Source: Galbula dea (lineage: Eukaryota; Chordata; Aves; Piciformes; Galbulidae). Taken from it: a stretch of DNA of 64,000 nt. Location: contig VWZX01001688.1 in NCBI GenBank assembly GCA_013399015.1, positions 1,178,001 through 1,242,000 on the forward strand, in the 5' to 3' direction. This document shows positions 12,665-26,500 of the stretch, piece after piece; the first letter of the stretch is position 1; the number at the start of each line of letters is the position of its first letter. Below the pieces are notes generated by a model, which saw only the letters and a program-made list of their open reading frames with translations, searched no databases and had not been told where the DNA came from. The position numbers and the translations under genes were made by a program.

Positions 12665-14825
12665 GTTTTCCATTTTCTGAGTTTGACTCTGACAGTCAGG
12701 TGTTATGGAAAAGTGACACTTGCAGGCTTCAAGTCAGTTGGATGAGGACAAAAATTCAAATTAACTTTATACACATTCAAGGACTAAAGCTATGAAAATT
12801 AATTTGACAATTTGACACAGTCATGCTTTATTCTTTCTATAAACAATCTGAGTAAGGTATTGTTTTTGCATTACTGTGGCTTAAGAAAACACTGTAGTTT
12901 GAGTTGAGTTTCCATAATCCATGTTATCTTGAGCATCTGCTGGGCATAACATCTTGTTAAATCCTGCCTTAAAGAAAAGTGGCTTAACAGAAGTTACTTG
13001 AATTCCATACTCTGTGTTGAAAACTACCTGGTAAATGAATGGTTGCCTTGCTGAGAATAACTGGGGAGCACCAAGAAGAGAAGAGAGGAAAAAAGGCAGA
13101 CGACAATTAAAAATTTAGTATTTTGGTAGCGGAGTTTTTAGATATACTGTTTAAAAAGAAAAGACAGCTGTAACAGTAGATTTTAATACACTAAATATGT
13201 ATTAAAATCACAGGGATAGCCATGGAATCAGTATTCAAAACCAGCCAGTACTAATGTCCTGGATTTCTCACCCGCAAGAGCTATATGGCAATTTACATTT
13301 TTAATTTTGTGAAGAAATTTTTTTGAAATTATATCCATCAGGCTAAACAAGTATCAGAATGGCATTAGCAGAATATTTACAGTCATGTTTTCAAGATCAA
13401 AACCCAATTTTTAATTTTTTTTTACAGAAATTTGAGTCTCAAAATAGTGTAATGTTTTTCCATTACAGTATTTATTGTTCAAAAAGAACCATTTTCTAGC
13501 ACAAATACGTGATATGAGCTTCTTCACACCATTGCATACACTTTTAGTCCTTTGAGACAGAGCTAGTATCTAAATTCTCCTTAAGTGTCCACACTGTAGG
13601 CAGCATCAGTTGTTTCCTCTAAATGTCATGTAAAAGTGCACTAAAGAAGAAAAACAAACAAGAGAAGCTCTAAAAAGTTTGGTTAAGTACTTGAAATAAA
13701 GGACCACTAGGAAGGTAGTTTCTCTTCTGTAAAGAAAAGCAGTTCAAAAATATTATTTATTGCGATTGTCATCAAATATTATATGAAATATCTAGTGATC
13801 ATTCAAAATATTTTAAAATACCTTTTCCCTTTTTCTAAATACACATGCAATGAAAGTCATTGTCAGTGAACAGCATTTCTGAAGTTTTGTTCTGAAATCA
13901 TGTTTCAGAAACGTTTTAGCTCTTTCCTTCATCTTCAAAAGCTGATCACAACTCACTGCAATCATTGTAAGGTATTCAGAAACTACCTGTGATAGATGAA
14001 TACATGATGTCAAATTTCCCCTTCAACGAAAGGGCAAAACTATTTTTAATCACAAATCTTAATATGAACACATGTCACATCAAAATATCCAGAGCATAGT
14101 ATAATATACTTAGTATACTTTTCCTACCTGGTCTTGAAGAAACTCAGGTTAGGCCTTCCATCTGAACAAGCTGTTCTCCTTATACTGGCTTAATAGCAGT
14201 GATTGCAGATTTGTACAAATTAGTAGAAACATCACATACATCTACACAGAAATAACTTCTCTCACTGATTTCTTTTTAAACACAGGAGAAGACAATGAAG
14301 ACATAACTGCACTTAGGATTTGAAATATCTGAGAAGTATATTCCCTGTCTTACAAAAACTTGTGATTTGGTTCCTCTCAACCACTAACCAAAAGAAAACA
14401 TTCCTTTATAAATTTATGAATAAGGGAATTACACTGTGTGTAATTCCAATCTTCTCAGTCACAGTTGCTTTTTTACTCTAGCAGTAGCAATATTCAGACG
14501 TGAAACAGGCAAAGGACCCATGGAGACCACCAACAAGTTTGGAATCCTGTTAAACTGCTAACAATACCAAAACTAACAGACCCTGACAGAATAAGCTTAT
14601 AAACAGAAAAGACGAGGGACTAAGCTGTGGGGCACTGTAGCTCCCTTTGTACATAGATTTCCCTGTACTCTCTGATGACTGACAGAAAAAGTTTTCATTT
14701 TCAAGATGCTCCAGTCAGTAAAGAGGGAGGGATTTCACACCTTGTGACTTAAAGCTCCTTTTATTTAGACTTACTTTTCAAGAAAAAACAAACAGAAGCT
14801 GATATTTTGCTTCTTCCTTTGCCAC

Positions 14826-14888
14826 AAGGAAAAACATAAAACAAAACAAAACACCCACAAACAAACAAATAAAACCCACACCAAAACC
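14826..14888. repeat. A/C-rich simple sequence
   Basis: Runs of aaaac, caaa and cacc units with almost no G, for example acaaaacaaaacacccacaa. This is low-complexity DNA without a single repeating unit. Confidence 0.6.
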
Positions 14889-15187
14889 CCAGAAGAATAC
14901 AGGACACTTTTTCATCAGTTAAGGTTAGACACAAAGCCATGTTGTAACAAAATAACTCAGGACTTCAGTGTTATTTCTAGCAAGTTTTGCCCCCCTTACA
15001 GTAAGGATGAGAAGGCTGCAGTGATCAGTAGGGTGCACTGTGTTTACAGACAGGTTCTTAGAAGAGAGGAAGAAACTGCTTTACCCACCAATTAGAATAT
15101 ATGCAACGTCCTACTTGGATGGTGGTGGTTTCACAGCAAGTAACAAAGTTTGTATGTTCCTGTCTCAGGAATTTTTTCCATGTTTAA

Positions 15188-15190
<3 letters not shown>

Positions 15191-15218
<28 letters not shown>
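15191..15218. repeat. poly-T tract, 28 bases
   Basis: Twenty-eight uninterrupted T residues are followed directly by acag. It could be the A-tail of an old minus-strand retrocopy or a slipped homopolymer. The downstream 250 bases do not resemble a gene I know. On the + strand it also mimics a strong splice acceptor, but strand skew argues against + transcription here. Confidence 0.8.
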
Positions 15219-15226
<8 letters not shown>

Positions 15227-17447
15227 AAGGAAATGAGGACAGATAAAGAGAGAATGCCAGCTTTCTCCAGCTGGTAGGGGTAGCTGGTCTCTAGGAAAAT
15301 TCTAGAATATACCCAAGGCGCACACAGACCACAGACATTGCTTGTTTTCTGTAGTGCTCTAAGCCACCCGGCTGAACAGAACAAGTTCCCAAGAAACTGT
15401 TCATGGAAAATTCTCCTCTCCCTCTCAGTGTGGCATATTTTTAACATACCATCATCAAGCAGTGATTCCTAGGCCATAAATGTCCCAAAATAAAACTAAC
15501 AAGTGTCTGAACAAGTGTCCTATATCTCAGCAAAACAGCCCAAGCTTCCCCACTCTCCCTCCAAACCCATCTGCTTACATGGCCAACATAGGACTCAGGA
15601 TTGCTGTAGAAGCTTCCATCTGCTCTTTGCAGAGCAGCTATCCCACAGCATAAGGCGAAGCACTCAGTAAGCTGTTTCTACCTGTTCTTGTTGCTGCCCT
15701 AGGCAAAACAAAAAATAAGAAAGGATTTCACCTCCAAAGGAAGACTGTTGTAAAGAATTCAAGGAACTGACAGGAGGAAGGATTTGCTCTATAACAGCTC
15801 TTTCTTACGGCCTCAAGCTGTAAGCACTAGACGGTTCAACATATCAGAAAAGGTTCAGGTTGTTTTGGACTATGCTTTATGTAACAGATTCGTGACACAG
15901 ACAATATGGACTATTACTATCAGTGGGTGTGGATAATCATTCTGCCTTGCTCTGCCAACTGTTGTGTAACTTGAGTATAACTTCATTTCCTGAAAAAAAA
16001 AGTATACTTCATAGATGAGCCCACCCAGTTGCCAGAGAATCCTATTTGCATCAGAAAAGTGGTGTTCAGATATGCCCTTAGACAAGATCTTCATTACTTT
16101 ATGGTTATATTCAAATTTATTTGCGTAACATAGCCATGCAATAATAAAATTGCATTAGTTGTGAACTTTCCTACCAATGTCCGTACTGGTTCTAGTTCAA
16201 TTTAAAGCTTGCAGAAGAGGGGAGTTTCTGGGAAGCTGCCAATAATAGTGTCCTCCTGCACATTAAGCAAATAGTTTGTTTCCTCCACAGGAGACATATC
16301 AATACTCAAGAAACAAAAACAAAACCAAGAAAAGCTAAAAGCTTAGTCATGCAAATCAGGGTGGAGGAAAAAGGAAAGAAAACCCCTCATTGGCATTCTA
16401 CAACTTCTGCAGACCCCCATGGCCCATTAGCTAATTTCTATTAAAACACACAGCTCTAGAATAATAAATGCCAGTGGTACATTTCTAAAGGTTTGTGGCA
16501 ACTGAAGTAAACATGTCCCTGTTCCCAGGACACCAAGGGACAGAAAATTAACCAGAGGTTAACTGGGTCATTAGCTAGAACACAATATAGGTCACTGCAG
16601 ATTTAATTTAGTTTGTATTCAGCTAAAGAATCAAATACAGCAACCAGTTCTCACAGCAGGAAAACAAGTAACTTATCAGCATGTTAACGTATCTTGGATA
16701 CCGAGGCATCAAGTCTGTCATTATGATTCATACCACTTTTAACTAATTTCACATTATTTTGATGAAACAAAGTACAGTGTATAGACACATATGCATACAA
16801 TTTCAATGGTTCTTATTTCAAGTATGCAAACACACACAAATACAGAATATTTAACATTGTATACAGTCTGCTTTTTTTGCCTTTTTTTCCATTGTTTTTT
16901 ATTGTTATTTTATTTTATACACACCACACTGAAAAATATTTAGCCAAGCTTTCCCTCCTGAAACAGGGCTGGCAAGCAAGTACATGAATCTAAAATAATA
17001 AATAATAAATACACGAATCTTTAAAAAAAATCTTTTGTGTGTTAGGAAAAAGCACAAAATGTTTTTATGACAACTTGATCAGAACCCAAATTACACATTT
17101 AAGTATTTTGCCTCAATACAATCTTTTTATGAACAAAATACCTCAATAGCTGCAATAGGAGAAGCCCAACAGCCCAAACTTCAGAAGAATTGTAACCATT
17201 AAACAGATAAAAACATTTAGGACCAGTTTGCATCCAACAGATTTGTATCATTTTAGGAGAGTCTGCACTAAAGAGTTCAGAAAGACTGCATGAGCTATCA
17301 AGAAAGCTGTAGCTACGTCAAGTTCAATTAAGATACCACCAACTTGGTCTGTTATGAACACTAAAACTGCCTTTATTTCCATGGCTGCTTTCATATGTGT
17401 AGCTAGTCTCCTGTTCTAACACCTTCTCTTTTGTTGCTGTGTAAGAA

Positions 17448-17519
17448 AGAAAACCATCAGAAGCAGCTGCAGACAAGATGCACTAGTAATTACACACAGA
17501 AAACCAACAGAAGTAGCTG
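17448..17519. repeat. short direct repeat, two 22-bp copies
   Basis: A 22-base segment at 17448-17469 (agaaaaccatcagaagcagc followed by tg) recurs at 17498-17519 with two substitutions. The copies are 50 bases apart, start to start. This is a minor local duplication. Confidence 0.6.
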
Positions 17520-20500
17520 AATGGTAGGAGTGTGTGGATCAAAATTTTAGGTCTAACATGCAGCACTAAAACTTTGAGGTGGAGATGAACTGATTGTTTT
17601 CCTTCAAAGAGGTCGTCTTAATCTGAAATACTACTTTTTCAATAAAAGTAACAAGTAGGTGTAAGGATCCAGTGTCAAATTCCTACTTGCCTCAATTTCA
17701 AAGTTCAAGTGAAAAGTAAGTCAAAGTTAAGAGTGCTAGACTTGAGAACAAGTTTACCAACACAAGTACGGTATTTTGATGCAGGCCAGTATACAGTGAC
17801 CCCAACACCCACCCAATTAAAGTACACTAGCAAATAACAAGGCAAATATTTAGTTACCAAGAATAACTTTGAGAATTAAACAATTCTGCTTGAAAATCGT
17901 AGCTTCGTCTAAATAGCGTTTTTAAAAATGTATATAATTAATCATGAATTACAAAATGAGAAAGCAACAGTTCCATTCATTCAAACGAGGCATTTTTGTA
18001 CATAAATATAAGATCTCTTGTTCTGGAAATATCAGTTGGAGGGGAGGAGAAAACTCTCCATTACCTTTCATATCGCAGTTTCAAACACTTCCTATTCAGC
18101 AGAAAACAGAATGATTTCTGCACACTCCAGCCAAGTGCTGGAACAAAGAGGTTTGGCGGTCCAGTCCTTCTATGTCCTTGTAGCTCTCTGAACAGCCATT
18201 TCCAACAGCTACATTTTGTACGTCAGCTGGGGAGATTCTCCCAGCTCCCTTTCAGCAGCTTTCCTACACCAAGATTTTTCTTTTTACCCCCAGCTGGCAA
18301 TCTCCCCATGGGTCCCCTTACATACAAATCCCACACAAAAACACACCTCAAACACTTATTTTACACAGACATATCAATCTCTATCATTAAAAGTCTTTGA
18401 AGTCTTAGCAGCATGCAGGCATTGCAAGTCAGAATCTGAAGTGCTGTAATGAGATGAGTAGACAGCAATGGCGTGCACCAGGAACAACACAGATTGTGGA
18501 AAAGGCCATAAGTTTCAAACTTTGCACTTTTTTCAAGTCCCTTCAACCCACTCTCCCTTTAACTTCTCGCAAAGATGATTTAAAAATCTCTGTAGTTTAT
18601 GACAACTTGCAGAAGGAGCTTAGCACCGTGCAAAAGTCAGCTATGTTACTGCTTCTTAATTTGGACTTACCACCTCCTTACATAGTCCCCACTGGCCATA
18701 CATACATAAATACATAGGGTTTCTCAGGCCACATAATAGCTTGCCTTGCTTTTGTTTGGTTTTTGTTTGTTTGGTTTTTTTAAAATGGAAACAAAGTTAA
18801 ACTGAATCAGAATCAAGCTGAAACTAGATCCACCTTACAAAAGTCCAAGTGGCCACACAACTTCATAACGAAACAAACTAATCTCTACTTCTCCAATATA
18901 TTGTCTCAGATGAGTAAACAGAACTAATTACCAGAGTTACCAGAGTAGAAGGGTCCTGGACAATTTATTGGAAGTTTTGTAAACATTTTGTAGATTTTGG
19001 CATTCCTTTTCCTGTATCTTTGTTCTCAACAAAAATCACATTATATTCAGAATACAGTATGACAGTTCAGTAAACCATAACATGTACCGCTGAAGCTTCC
19101 CAAAATCTGAACAATCTTCCCCCCCTTCTACAGTTGCCATGTTTTTACAATACACCTAGAAAAAGTAAATGTGCACTTCATGGTCTGAGTGCATGCATTT
19201 TATCTAATGGCAGGTGATTCTTGCAGGCAGAACATTAAGCCAAACAACTGTGCACTCCATCTCCCTCCTTACATATTTTTCCACCTGTAGCTTCAGTGTA
19301 TAAGCTTTCATAAGCACAAACAGAGCAATTTGATTTTCATCTAAATCATTTTTCAGAAAAACAAGTGTAATAAAGGATTTCAGTAATTTTTTTCCTCCCT
19401 TGGTAAAATCAAAATAGGATAAGATGCATGTTCTCTGTGACAACACTTGAATCATCAGATTAAAGATTAATAATGTATCACACATGCTGATGAATGCATG
19501 ATTCATGAGAGACACAAATGGCAAGTTCTATTTAAAGCTTTGAATGGTCATGAATAGAAGACTAAGATGTATACACTGGAAGACAAAAAGCAAAAGGTGC
19601 AATTTGCTGGAGAAAAATCATGCCTGTATATGAAATCATGTTTTGCATAATAAAATGCTGCACAGCTAATATATTAACAAATCACTGCTCAAAACCAAAG
19701 CTGTTAAGCAATAGTCCAGTACTAGACAGCAGTATTAGACAGCAGCCATGCTTAGTGTCAGAGAGGTTTGAATATCATTGCACATGTAGACAGCATTGCT
19801 GTTTGGTGATTTTCTTAAACATCTACCTGCTAGAAACTAACCAGTATTTAAAAAATTGATCTATTAATCACTTAATTCTATCTTGCACTTGATTAACTTT
19901 TTGGTTTGCTTTTGTTTTTCCCAATATAGGTTGATCATAACATCTTGGAATAGGATGAGATGAAATAAACAAATACATAAAACCAAAGCAAGAACTTCAA
20001 GACTTTTTTTAAAAATTCTCTACAGCAAAATTTTAATGATTATAAGTATGAAGCTTTCCCAGAATTCCGTTATATAGCACCTGCATTAGCAGCTGGTAAA
20101 TCTAACATTTTTCTCCACTTCCTGCAGAGCTACAGAATTGTGGCTCAGTAGATCTCTTGCTGAATCATGTATCAAGATATTAATTATTAAACAAAATATA
20201 TGGTGTTTAACTAACCTAAGTTCTGCAGTACTATCCATTCTAGCTTCACAACCATGTGAACATACAATTTCTCCAGCATAGGATGTCTAGAGCTGATGAT
20301 GTGAATCGTAATAGCACTAGACACTGGAAGTTCCACTAACCAAATCCTCATGCTATACAATGGTGTTTCCAAACCATATGCAGTAGTGTCATTGCTTGCA
20401 GTATGTTGTACCTTTCCTCCAACAGATGATGCTCAATGCTCAATAATATCTAAAATTTATAGCCAACCAAATTATACTATGCTTCTGAGCCACCTTTTTA

Positions 20501-23254
20501 TAACACAGTAATTAAATTAACTGTTAAACTAACTTTACAAAATGGCTTTCTGGGAAACGAGTTTATCATCTGCTTCAGTTCTTTGCCTACTAATAGTCAA
20601 AGAATCCTTACTCTATATATCCATCTGAACAAAATCATCTTCACAATATACCAAACACATTCATAGGTCACCAGAGAAGCAATTTTAATTGCTGCTTCTT
20701 CTGAATATGAAGTTTACATGGGACTCTCAAAATAGTTTTAAATTAACATCAGAAATGTTACCTTTCAGCCTGCCATTTTTCTAATGGATTCTGAAGAATT
20801 TCCTTTTTCAGATGCTTTTTGCTTTTCTAAATGATCTTATTCTAGCCACAGTTACCAAACTACCTTGAAGTTAGTTCCCTTCTTACCACCCTACTGATCC
20901 ATACTCAGTGAAGGACTCAGAACAATGAACTACCACCCAGAAGAAAGCTTCAGGAGTCTCTGTGAAAAGCACAATCCAAACAAAAATGCTCAAAAATTGT
21001 TAAAAAAAGGTTCAATGTAGTGAAAAGATACATTTATAGGCCAAGAAAATCCATCAAGGATTATTAACTGCAACAAGAACTTGCTGAGCCAGAGGGAATT
21101 CTCAAGAGCATATCTCTACATTTGTGTTCTTAGACACTTGTGCCTATTATTGGCTGCTTGAGAGATCTTTGTGACCACCTTGCTGTAAGGTTGAGAATAC
21201 AGGATTAGATCAGTGTTACTTACCTTTAGGGTCCCCAAACTATCATTATCTTGAGATTCCTAAATAGAGACTTTTTAAGTGGACTAATAAAATACAAGTG
21301 TTTTTCCAGTTTATGTTGAAACAACCCGAGTTCTCAATTGTTCAAATTACGTTATCACCCTCTTCAGTATATGCATGATAGTACTTCTTAGAAAACCACT
21401 CCAAAAAAGAAAGTTTTGAAACAGTTATGTAACATTATTGCCCTATTTAGTAAGGCAGAAATTCATAATGTTTTCCCCATCCCCAGCTACATAAATATGA
21501 ATGCAGCATGCCACAGTAGACCCTTTCCTAGCTACTTCTCTTCTTTTACTATCATTTAAAGAGACCAACTACTTCGATATTGCCATACAAGTTATTCTAA
21601 AGAAGCAAAGGCAAATGAAGTTACTCAAGTAGAAGTCTAAACCTTGATATATTAGAAGAATTCACAGTGAATTGCATTGTATTGAAAGTGATATTGATCT
21701 CAGCCTTGTATTTGCTGCAATTTATGAGTGAAGAATAGGATTACTGTAATCTAGTGATCAAATTGTACTTCACAAATAAAATGACAGGTTCATATCTGCA
21801 GTGAATAGTTTCACCTTGAAACTCTATTTAAGGCTCCTACCACAAAGAACAGCTGACATCACCTTCAGAGGTTTCCACTTTACATGCTATAACTTTTCTA
21901 TTAGCGGTTTCTACAGAACGCACACTTTCAATAGGAAGAGGATAATACAGAACAAGTTAAACACTCTCTTTCTTCAACAAGAGATCATACAATGAAACAA
22001 GTAACCTTGGGACTATTATCTTCAGAACATGATGAAATACTGGAAGATACATTTAAGCAAGAAAAGTCTGACAGTTATGCTTCCTAAGGCTACAATAAGA
22101 GCAGCAACAGAATCTGGGATCAAAGGTTCAGAGGAATCAGCAGCTGTTTTTCCCGTCTGTGTCAGTGAAACATAGGTGGATACAACAAACAACTTGAAGA
22201 CTGTTTTCCAATGTCACGGGCTCTTCTACACTGTAACCTCTAGAGGTAGATTGAGGTCACTCAAAAGTAAATTAAGTCTAATTCATAGAGGACAGTATTT
22301 TTTTTTTCCTCTCTCCCTCTCCCTACAGATGATTCATTTCTTCTGACTGATTCCTCTGCTGGAAACATTTCTTCAGCTTGTCAGAACAGTGAAGGGCTGG
22401 ATTACACAATACAATTTTCTGGGAAGCAGACATATGCTCAAACATTTCATTGTAATTGACTTGGACTTAACAAGCTTAGTTTGTGTTGTGCAAAATAAAT
22501 CAAAACTAGACAGATCATTTTCTCCTAGCATACATGGGATGAGGAGGAGGAGAAATCAAGAGTACAGAAACAGGCGTTTTGTGGTTCAGTGCTTTTAAAT
22601 CCTGCTATAAAAACCTTTTTAGCCAATTATGAGACTATCAGGGAAAAAAAGTTAAGATAGAAGTGTGATCAACAGTCAAATGAACTGAGCCACCAAGACA
22701 AATTCACAGAGTGGATTTAAAAAAATAAACTTCTAGAAAATATTTTTAAAGAGACTAGAGGTTTGAAAGCCATTTTACTGTCTTTAGCTGTGAAGCTTTC
22801 AAATGTTATTTCAGGTTTAGGTTCTGTTGGGTTTTTAATTCAAAACCATAGCTACATTACTTCTGCATTCCTTAGGATTTGTGATGTATGTGCTAGACAC
22901 CAGTGTCAACAAGACACTTTATACAGCTGACAAACATGTCTGCAAGGACAATCACCACATGTTGGAGAATTCAGACCTTCGTTTAGGTTTGCTATAAATC
23001 AACAGTTTTCCAAGAGTTTGCAATCTGTCATATGTACAAAAAGGAATCAGCTTCTTAGTTCAAGCTGATCCCTGACTGTACTTTGCCTTTCTTTAAGATT
23101 TTAGTCACACTGTTTCCACTGCCAAGTGCACATCACAGATTAAAAGCATGGATTGTTGTTGACAGAAGACAGACTAACGTTTCATTACTGATTAGACCTT
23201 AAAGGGTTTCCTGAAGAAACTATACAGCTCATATAGCACTCCCAGGCATGTCCA

Positions 23255-23590
23255 GCTACACTGAGCCATTCTGGCCGCTATTTGCTACCTATTCTTTAAA
23301 CTTCCGGAGGTTTTAAACCTTTTTCAAAAATCTATTCCACATTTGCAAATAAGAAGCTTGCCTAACTACCTAGCCTTAATCTCTAGTAAAACTTAAGGCC
23401 ATTATTTGTCCCATTTCCAATGAATAAGGAAAAAAATTCTTCCCTTCCTCTTTACAATAATATTTGATGTATCTGAAAACCACGTCTAGCCTCAGTCTTG
23501 TCCTTCCTAAACTAAACATCAGTTATTTAGTCTTTCCTCATAGGTCACACTTTCCAGAGCATCTGAGCATTCTTGTTACTTAAACAATGT
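23255..23590 (-). mobile_element. ancient CR1 3'-region fossil
   Basis: Read on the + strand, the segment follows the reverse complement of a CR1-family 3' region block by block. It has an 'atctattccaca' block near 23,330, an 'aaggccattatttgtccc' block near 23,395, then 'ctcagtcttgtccttcc' with 'ctaaacatcagtta', and 'gtctttcctcataggtcac' near 23,530. The matches are interrupted by many substitutions, so the copy is old and noncoding, much older than the CR1 at 36.6-37.9 kb. Identification rests on remembered consensus motifs, not a search, and the edges are approximate. Confidence 0.65.
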
Positions 23591-26500
23591 CACCATATGT
23601 CCTGAAAGGGCCTCTCACCACCAGAGTTAGGGAAAAAAGTTATTCTGCTGCTCCTTCTTTCAACATCTGAGCAGCTATTTTAATCTCAAAGCTGTTAAAG
23701 AAATGAAAACAGACGGTTGATATTGGCAGCATAACTAATTTTTAATGCAAGATTTTTGAAATGTTTTTTGCTCACACCATTGATGACATCACTTGGCTGC
23801 ATTCACTTTTAAAAGTCACATTCTTATATAGGTCACTATTTCTGGTTTGACTTCATTGCTCCTCTAGAGAAAAAAAAACTATACTGGAATGCTTTCAGTG
23901 CAAAACAACATATGAAAAATGTTATTTATTAAATAACTCAGCTGAACATGTATCTGTCTTGCACTACAAAATTCCCACCTCCCTCACTTACTGTGCTTTG
24001 GCTTATGCTGTGGAGACACCTCAAAGCACACAACAGGACACTTTTTGGCTGAAAGTAAACCTTTTAGAGGTCCATTAAAAACCTACTACAAACATTAATT
24101 CATATTCAGCTGAAAAGATCTGACTAGAACTGGTATAGCAAAAAGATCATAAAACACATAGCATAGATGTCAGGTCCTCAGCACCAAAAATCTTCCTTCA
24201 CAGGGTTGCTTATATTGTGTTTAGTAAGGCAGCATACTACTTAGCTACACTTTAGGTGATGAATGATGAAGCAGCTTAGCACATGTAAACCAAGAGCTCA
24301 AACTTAATGTTAATAATTTTTCTTCTTTTCATAAAAAGTTTCCTTGCCAGATAGGCATGGTATAGTTATTAAATTTCTTCACACATGCAGTTTCAGCAAG
24401 GGAGTAACCTAGCTTATCCACCACAGCAGTCACAGAAAACACTTGAAGCCTTGGAAGTTTCAGCTTCACCACCTTTTCTGTCTGGGTTCTCTAAATAACT
24501 TTAAACCTTTAATGCACACATCTGTGTGCACACACAGCCCTTTCAAAAATTAAGATTATGAACAGACTGCAAATCTTTTGTTTTCCCTTTCTACAAGCAA
24601 TGCCTTAAGTTATTAAAAAACATTCTTTCTGCTTTGAGATGCCATTCATCAGAGTTGTTGCTTCAGCTTGGCTTCTGCTTGACTGCTCACTTATAGTCCC
24701 AAAAAATTCCTGTAGTGTAAAGGCAAGGTCAACAGTTAACAACTGCAACACTGCATTATATACACTCCACCCCTCAAAAAAAAAAAGGACCTATTTCATC
24801 TTTAGTTATCTGAAGATAAATGTAGAAATAAATCAGTTTCAACTCAGTAGCCTCACAGTGTTTCATTTTTTCATTTTAACAGAACACCATGGATATTTTA
24901 TATTTTATTAGGTTATCTTCAAAAGTCTTCACAGACATTATAAAAAAATAGAATTACTCTAGTAGATCAGAAAGTTGGAGGGCAGAAAATAAAAGAATAC
25001 TATTTTTAAAGTGCTGGACATCTAGTTGGTCCAATTTGTAATGCTCTCTGCTTCCAGTGAAATCAATACAACTTCACTGATACTTCAACTCTCCTCAAAA
25101 ATGTAAACAGAGGTATCTAAATGTATTTATCAAGTGTACAAAATCACATTAACCTACTGTATAAGAGCTAATTTCAAGAGTGCAGAGAATCTGCATGATT
25201 AAGACTACCCCTGTCCATGGTCCATAGCTCAGTTTAGAGATACCCAAATTAGCTCGAAGTAATTTAAGAGTATTAGCACCAGAGTCTGCCCAACAAGGTA
25301 AACACAGAGCTCTGCTCAGGTCACTAATGCAGGTACACTTCTTCCAGTGCTCAAGGAATCTCACCTGGAGCTAGCTTAGTTGTAGTCCATTATGCAAAGC
25401 AGCTCTGTCTCTGGTGATCCACAGGCTAAATGAGATTCATCGAGCATCCAAGGCTAGATTCCCAGGAGTATCCAATAGTAGGGGCAGAAGGGAGCACACA
25501 AAAACATAGCAGGTGGACACAGTAGAATTGAAAACAATGCTGGTAAACTCCTTCCCATTAACTGGGCTTTTTAGCAGACAGCATCACCAAAACACAAGAG
25601 TATTTTTGGCCCTTCTCCAAGATACTGCAATGAATCTGTGGCAAATCAGGAAACAGGATTTGAGGCAGTAGATTGAACATGAAGATGTTGCATTAGAGCT
25701 ATGCTAGAGATTTTTTTATGCAAGGGAACTCCTTGTTTCTTGCCTTAAAGCAAAATAGGAATGGTAGGGGACTAGCAATAGCCAAGTATGTGGCCTAGAG
25801 GTAATTATTTTAGAAGTATTTGAATAATAGAAAATCCAAGAATCAGACACCTGCCATTCTTAATTCAGTCAAGTTCTGCTGCTGGCTCTGAACCTACTCT
25901 AACAAATTCAAGCAAAAGTATCAGTGGCAAGAAGCAGAGGAAAATGTCTTAATGTTGAGCATAAGGCTTAAAACAGTCAGTGCTTTAGAAATTACTGTCT
26001 TACAGCACAGTAAAAGCGAAGGCCTTAGGCAAGGAAAACCTAACCAAGAGCTCTAGAAATTTTGAGTCACAGCTCCTAATCGAATTCATATCAATACTTG
26101 ATGGGCAGAGGTCATCTTGTTTACAAATCAGACAGCTGACTGTTCAAGTGTTAAGTATTACCCTCTGCTAATGGACGAAACTGAGAAAACTGTCATTATG
26201 CTGGATTCTTACAAAGAAATAAACTTCACCAAACACAATCTGGAGATACTTGCTTTTCTTTGCCTTTGGGAGTATTGGCTTCACCTGTGGCCAGGGGTTT
26301 TAGAAAGTGAATCACAGTAAGCTACCTGAAAATTTAACTGAAAATAGAATCAAAGACCTCCTTGTAAAGTGGGTACACATGCTCATCCTTCAGGTGCCTA
26401 CGTATTTAAACTCCACCTCCTCCAGTGTAAATTAGAGTCTCTTACATTGTAAGATTTATACCTAGCTGAACTGGAATCTTTGTGGCAACAATTCTGCACT

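Noticed and set aside
15217..15447. Possible retrocopy attached to the poly-T at 15191
   Set aside because: The adjacent 76-codon minus-strand frame matches no gene I recognise, and no target-site duplication is visible.
17996..18400. 134-codon open frame on the + strand
   Set aside because: The composition is rich in F, L, S, P and H without a domain, no homolog is recognisable, and overlapping frames are also open. It lies on the strand opposite to the inferred transcript.
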